The notes beneath the pieces were generated by a model. It saw only the letters and a program-made list of their open reading frames with translations. It had not been told where the DNA came from and searched no databases. From Citromicrobium sp. (GTDB lineage: Bacteria > Pseudomonadota > Alphaproteobacteria > Sphingomonadales > Sphingomonadaceae), in contig QFNA01000088.1 of the NCBI GenBank assembly GCA_003248395.1, positions 1 through 8,863 of the forward strand: a stretch of DNA of 8,863 bases. The letters run 5' to 3'. The position numbers and the translations under genes are program-made. Below, one piece after another: positions 5,133 through 8,863 of the stretch. Every line of letters starts with the position of its first letter. Within the stretch, counting starts at the first letter, position 1.

Positions 5133-6302
5133 TTGCGACCACTTCTCATTACTCTGGCAGCCTCATTAGCCATAACTGCGCCCGCCACTTTTCCCGCAGC
5201 GGGGCAAACGTCGGTGGAAACCTTTGTGCCGCCGCCAGTCGAAGACGCTCCGATTGCGTATCTTCTGGACCTTTCGAGCGGACAGGTGCTGTTCGAACGT
5301 GAGGCCGATCGACGCTTCATGCCAGCCTCGATCACGAAGGTCATGACGACCTATCTCGCCTTCGAATGGATGGAGCAAGGCAAGGTCTCGCCCGAGCAGA
5401 TCTTCGCCATCACTCCCGAGACCTGGCGCGCATGGAATAATGTCGGATCCACGATGTTCCTTCCGCATAATGCGCGCGTTTCCGTGGACGATCTGGTTCA
5501 TGGCGTCACGACTGTGTCCGCGAATGACGGCGCAGCAATGTTGGCGGTCGGTGCGGCGGGATCGATCGGAGTATGGGTCGACGCCATGAATGCCATGGCG
5601 AAACAAATCGGAATGCGCGACAGCCATTTCGGAACGGCCAACGGTTGGATGGACGAAGGGCGCACTTTCGTGACGGCGCGCGATCTTTCCACATTGGCGA
5701 GCGCGATGATTGCCCGACACCCGGGGAAATACAGACATTACGTCGGACACAGGGAATTCACCTATCGCGGGATTACCCAGCCTAACCATGATCCGATCAG
5801 CGGCTATGTCGCAGGGGCGGACGGGATCAAAACCGGCTTTACGAACCAGTCGGGCTACGGGTTTCTGGGAACGGCAGAAAGAGACGGTAGGCGCCTGATC
5901 CTGGTGGTCGCCGCCAGCCCTAACAACGCTGCCCGACGACGAGCCTCGCGCGATCTGCTCGAGTGGGGATTTTCCGCGTTCGAGCACCAGCGTGTCTATG
6001 GCCCGCAAAAAACCATTGCCTCTGCAAATGTGCAGGATGGCGATGCAGCGAAGGTGGCGCTCGTTGCGCCCGGTGGGGTATTTCTCGATCGTCCGCGAGG
6101 GAAGTCCCCCGATGTCGAGATGGAGGTGCGGTACGAAGGACCTCTGATCGCTCCGATCCGGCAGGGAGAAGAAATCGCACGACTGCATGTGTCGATCGAC
6201 GGAATGTCTGACTACAGCATCCCGTTGACCGCTGCTCACGCTGTAGAGAAGGCGGGAGTTCTCGACCGCGTCTGGAACGGCGTGCGGGGACTGTTCACAT
6301 GA
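5133..6302 (+). CDS. dacA: D-alanyl-D-alanine carboxypeptidase (PBP5/6 type)
   Basis: A 389-residue low-molecular-weight penicillin-binding protein that removes the terminal D-Ala from peptidoglycan stem peptides in the periplasm. The serine peptidase S11 motifs are complete: SITK (66-69, nucleophile S66), SAN (129-131) and KTG (233-235). A PBP5-type C-terminal beta-rich domain (about 290-365) follows, and the protein ends in an amphipathic stretch (VEKAGVLDRVWNGVRGLF) that typically anchors these enzymes to the inner membrane. I prefer TTG 5133: it is preceded by GGAG at 5 bases and gives a proper signal peptide (MRPLLITLAASLAITAPATF, processed near AAG-QT). ATG 5052 is in frame but would put 27 charged residues ahead of the signal. 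The stop overlaps the tmk start (ATGA), so coupling with tmk, holB and metG is likely. Whether to name it dacA, dacC or dacF cannot be decided from sequence. Confidence 0.93.
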   Translation: MRPLLITLAASLAITAPATFPAAGQTSVETFVPPPVEDAPIAYLLDLSSGQVLFEREADRRFMPASITKVMTTYLAFEWMEQGKVSPEQIFAITPETWRAWNNVGSTMFLPHNARVSVDDLVHGVTTVSANDGAAMLAVGAAGSIGVWVDAMNAMAKQIGMRDSHFGTANGWMDEGRTFVTARDLSTLASAMIARHPGKYRHYVGHREFTYRGITQPNHDPISGYVAGADGIKTGFTNQSGYGFLGTAERDGRRLILVVAASPNNAARRRASRDLLEWGFSAFEHQRVYGPQKTIASANVQDGDAAKVALVAPGGVFLDRPRGKSPDVEMEVRYEGPLIAPIRQGEEIARLHVSIDGMSDYSIPLTAAHAVEKAGVLDRVWNGVRGLFT

Positions 6303-6946
6303 GCCGCGGGAAATTCATCACTTTCGAGGGTGGGGAGGGCGTCGGCAAATCGACCCAGGCGAAACTTCTCGCCGACGCGCTGACCAAGGACGGCAGGCAG
6401 GTGGAGCTGACGCGCGAGCCGGGAGGCACACCCGGTGCAGAAGCCATTCGTGCACTCTTGCTCGATCCGCCGGGAGACGGGTGGGGCAGCCGTGCCGAGG
6501 CCATGCTTTTCGCGGCTGCGCGCGCGGATCACGTAGAGCGCAGGATTCTCCCCGCTCTCGACGAAGGCAAATGGGTCGTTTGCGATCGTTTTGTCGATTC
6601 AAGTCGTGCCTATCAGGGCATCGCCGGGCAGCTGGGCGACGGGTCGATTCTCGATTTGCATCGTATCGGCAGCGGCGGCCTGCTCCCCGATATGTCGATT
6701 GTCCTGTTTGCTGAAGAAACGTCGACAGCAGAACGTATCGCGCTGCGGGATGGCGATGAAACCGATGCGATTGGCGGGCGTGATAGAGCTTACCATGTCC
6801 AGGTTGCCTTGGCATTCCAGGCGTTGTCGCGCGAACATCCGCAACGGTTCAGATTGATCGATGCCAACCGTCCGGTCGAGCTTGTCCATCATGACGTCAT
6901 GGTGGCAATTGGCAAACTGACCGTGACTGAGGTCGGAAAATGCTGA
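6299..6946 (+). CDS. tmk: Thymidylate kinase (dTMP kinase)
   Basis: A 215-residue cytoplasmic kinase converting dTMP + ATP to dTDP + ADP, needed for dTTP synthesis. The P-loop GGEGVGKST is at 11-19, the dTMP-binding TREPGGTP at 38-45, and the DRFVDSSRAYQG motif (96-107, with the DR[FY] signature) is intact. The LID region with several arginines lies around 147-163 (RIALRDGDE ... GGRDR), as in E. coli-type enzymes. Length is normal for the family. ATG 6299 overlaps the carboxypeptidase stop by 4 bases (ATGA) and the 3' end overlaps holB by 7 bases. Joining dTTP supply to the clamp-loader gene holB is a widespread bacterial arrangement. Confidence 0.96.
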   Translation: MSRGKFITFEGGEGVGKSTQAKLLADALTKDGRQVELTREPGGTPGAEAIRALLLDPPGDGWGSRAEAMLFAAARADHVERRILPALDEGKWVVCDRFVDSSRAYQGIAGQLGDGSILDLHRIGSGGLLPDMSIVLFAEETSTAERIALRDGDETDAIGGRDRAYHVQVALAFQALSREHPQRFRLIDANRPVELVHHDVMVAIGKLTVTEVGKC

Positions 6947-7887
6947 TCGGGCACGAAAACGCTTGGGAAGAGTGGCGCAACGCCCAGTCCGGCGGCAGGA
7001 TGCATCACGCCTGGTTGCTTGCCGGCAAGAAGGGATTGGGAAAGGCCCGTTTCGCTCAAGCAGCCGCCCGCGAACTAGTAGGCGATGCAAATGCCGGGTT
7101 GCAGCACCCTGATATCATCACGCTGACCCACGGTCCGAAGAACAAGGAGGAAGCCAAGAAGCAGGCCGATGGAAAACCGTTCGAGCTGGCCAGGGGCATA
7201 AAGGTCGATCAGGTGCGCGCAATCCAGCGTCGACTTGGCACGAGACCGTCGATGGGCGATCGACGGGTCATTATCGTCGATCCTGCGGACGACATGGAAA
7301 CGGGCGCCTCCAACGCTTTGCTGAAAAGTTTGGAAGAACCGCCGCAAGGTACGTTCTACCTGCTCGTCGCGCATAGCCCCGCGCGCCTTCTGCCGACGAT
7401 ACGCTCCCGTTGCAGAACCTTACGATTTCCCACCGTCCCAGATTACGCAATGGCACAACTGCTCGCGAATATCGTGCCACAGGCCGACGAGCCGACGCGC
7501 GAAGCGGCGATTGCGGCTGCAGCAGGTTCGCCCGGTGCCGCTATTGCCTTTGTCGAACTCGAATTGGGAAAAGCAGCCGGGCTCATGCGACAGATCCTGG
7601 CTAGCGGCGACCCGGATTTTTCGCTGCGAGGTCAGCTGGCGAGTACGATCGGTACCAAGCAGGACAATGCGAGGATGCAGGCCATGTTCGATCTCGCACG
7701 CTCTCTGGTGGCGGAAAATCTGGAAAGCGCTCCGGGAGATGCGGCGCGCCTGATCGAATCGCATGGCGAGCTTGTCAGGCTGAGCGGGGAGCAGCCGACG
7801 TATAATTTCGATCCGGGCCTGCTCGGAATGCAAATCGGCACCTTGCTCGCCAATGCATGCGCGGCTAGCGAACGGGTCGATGCCTGA
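6940..7887 (+). CDS. holB: DNA polymerase III subunit delta'
   Basis: A 315-residue clamp-loader subunit that joins DnaX and HolA proteins to open the beta clamp. The N-terminal AAA+-like module has a degenerate P-loop (AGKKGLGKAR, 28-37, with Ala in place of the Ser/Thr that would bind Mg-ATP), in line with the non-ATPase role of delta'. SNALLKSLEEPP (124-135) and the SRC sensor-1 motif (156-158), which supplies the arginine finger to DnaX, are characteristic. The four-cysteine zinc site of E. coli delta' is missing: between residues 45 and 90 there is no cysteine, and a Lys/Glu-rich insertion (KNKEEAKKQADGKP, 67-80) lies just after that region. A helical C-terminal collar domain fills about 215-315. 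The gene overlaps tmk by 7 bases and metG by 8 bases. Confidence 0.94.
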   Translation: MLIGHENAWEEWRNAQSGGRMHHAWLLAGKKGLGKARFAQAAARELVGDANAGLQHPDIITLTHGPKNKEEAKKQADGKPFELARGIKVDQVRAIQRRLGTRPSMGDRRVIIVDPADDMETGASNALLKSLEEPPQGTFYLLVAHSPARLLPTIRSRCRTLRFPTVPDYAMAQLLANIVPQADEPTREAAIAAAAGSPGAAIAFVELELGKAAGLMRQILASGDPDFSLRGQLASTIGTKQDNARMQAMFDLARSLVAENLESAPGDAARLIESHGELVRLSGEQPTYNFDPGLLGMQIGTLLANACAASERVDA

Positions 7888-8197
7888 CCCCTATTATATA
7901 ACGACCGCGATCCATTATCCGAATGGCAAGCCGCACATCGGCCACGCGTATGAAACGATTGCTGCCGATGTCATCGCCCGCTTCCAGCGGCTCATGGGGC
8001 GTGACGTGCGATTTCAGACCGGGACCGACGAACACGGGCTGAAAATGGCGCAAAAGGCTCGCGATCTTGGTATGACTCCCCGCGAATTGGCGGACGAAAT
8101 GTCCGGTCATTTCCGTGACCTGTTCGACAAACTGAATATTTCCTACGACCTTTTTATCAGGACGACGGGCGCCGATCACCACCGCGCAAGCCAGTGA
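7880..8197 (+). CDS. metG: Methionyl-tRNA synthetase, N-terminal part up to frameshift
   Basis: This frame gives the start of a class I methionyl-tRNA synthetase: MPDPYYITTAIHYPNGKPHIGHAYE with the HIGH signature at 19-22, then FQTGTDEHGLKMAQKA (50-65), a Met/ATP-site segment. The product runs normally to DHHRASQ (residue 105) and then hits TGA at 8195-8197, although family members continue with a segment of the type IW...GDLY...GWYSVRDEA. The downstream part of the enzyme resumes one frame over without that segment. The start is fixed by the 8-base overlap with the holB stop; the alternative ATG at 7853 would extend 27 bases into holB. As the sequence stands this is a 105-residue fragment without activity. 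Confidence 0.85.
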   Translation: MPDPYYITTAIHYPNGKPHIGHAYETIAADVIARFQRLMGRDVRFQTGTDEHGLKMAQKARDLGMTPRELADEMSGHFRDLFDKLNISYDLFIRTTGADHHRASQ

Positions 8198-8863
8198 TGG
8201 CGAGAGGCTGTCCCCGCAGGGCACGCCGGTCGAATGGACCGAGGAAGAGACGTGGTTCTTCCGGTTGTCCAGGTTTCAAAAACCTCTGCTGGAACTGTTG
8301 CGGACGCCCGGCTTTCTGGAACCGGCCAGCCGACGCAACGAGATGATCGCCTTCATCGAGGGCGGTCTTAATGACCTCTCCGTCAGCCGGACGAGCTTCG
8401 ATTGGGGGGTCAAGGTGCCCGGTCATGATGATCACGTCATGTATGTCTGGGTGGACGCGCTGACGAATTACATTTCCGGGCTGGGTTATCCGGACGAGGG
8501 TGAACTCTGGAACAGGTACTGGCCCGCCAGCCTGCACCTGATCGGCAAGGACATTGTCCGCTTCCACACGATTTACTGGCCTGCGTTTCTGTTAAGTGCG
8601 GGCCTGCCCCTTCCCAAGAAGGTGTTCGGCCACGGCTTCTTGCTCAATCGCGGGATCAAGGAGTCGAAATCAGCCGGCAACGTGACCGACCCCAACGAAC
8701 TCGTCGATCGCTTCGGGGTGGACTCGCTCCGCTACTTTCTGATGGCGGAGGTGACTTTCGGACAAGATGGAAGCTATTCGGCGGAAGCGCTTGTAAACAA
8801 AGTGAATGCGGAACTTGCGAACAGTTTCGGCAATCTCGCGCAGCGCACCTTGTCGATGATCCA
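8196..8863 (+). pseudogene. metG: Methionyl-tRNA synthetase, downstream part in shifted frame, runs off the window
   Basis: Read in the frame of 8196, the sequence is open to the window end (about 222 codons) and continues MetRS: DGERLSPQGTPVEWTEEETW, then SRTSFDWGVKVPG, HVMYVWVDALTNYI, LIGKDIVRFHTIYWPAFLL, and the KMSKS-loop region as GIKESKSAGNVTDP (8652-8693), followed by RYFLMAEVTFGQDGSYS. By family knowledge about 35-40 residues are missing between DHHRASQ and DGERLSP, and the loss is not a multiple of three. The remaining sequence is well conserved with no further stop or shift, so the lesion is a single recent event or an assembly error. The KMSKS motif carries Glu in place of Met. The C-terminal anticodon-binding part lies beyond the window. 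Confidence 0.8.

Noticed and set aside
1..8863. CRISPR array or defence cluster.
   Set aside because: No regularly spaced repeats beyond the three short iterons, no cas-like frames, and only one gene of possible defence or toxin-antitoxin type (MNT-HEPN), which is damaged.

Overview
The window reads as a piece of an alphaproteobacterial chromosome, most probably from the Sphingomonadales/Erythrobacteraceae. The grounds are the high-GC codon use, the protein sequences, and the tightly overlapping gene run D,D-carboxypeptidase - tmk - holB - metG, preceded by a MltB-type transglycosylase. This assignment is an inference from family knowledge; no database was searched.

The window has two halves that meet at a tRNA-Ser(UGA) gene (3769-3858, minus strand, with an encoded CCA end). 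Left of the tRNA (1 to about 3768) is a mosaic accessory region that looks like a decayed genomic island. It holds, from right to left, an intact P4-type tyrosine integrase (2474-3622, minus) lying just beyond the 3' end of the tRNA; a gene-free stretch with three 19-bp iterons, a perfect DnaA box and a strong hairpin, arranged like a plasmid replication origin but without any rep gene; an MNT-HEPN nucleotidyltransferase gene (minus) whose 3' end is fused out of frame onto the last ~65 codons of a flavohemoprotein (hmp) gene; a 3'-truncated NarK-type nitrate/nitrite transporter gene; and about 400 bases with no recognisable gene. The hmp and narK remnants lie in the same order and orientation and were probably once a nitrate/NO-handling cluster.

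Right of the tRNA is ordinary core genome on the plus strand. mltB (exported peptidoglycan lytic transglycosylase) is followed by a PBP5/6-type D-Ala-D-Ala carboxypeptidase, then tmk (dTMP kinase), holB (DNA polymerase III delta-prime) and metG (methionyl-tRNA synthetase). The last four overlap by 4, 7 and 8 bases and are probably translationally coupled. The group links cell-wall trimming, dTTP supply, the clamp loader and methionine charging.

The most notable points are the orphan iteron/DnaA-box origin inside a tRNA-Ser island, three TGTGGGA motifs between integrase and tRNA that could be integrase arm sites, the MNT-HEPN/hmp chimera, and an internal deletion with frameshift in metG. Because metG is normally essential, that deletion is either an assembly artefact or a sign of a second synthetase gene. 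I found no CRISPR array, no rRNA and no complete insertion sequence, and nothing that I can defend as an entirely new system.
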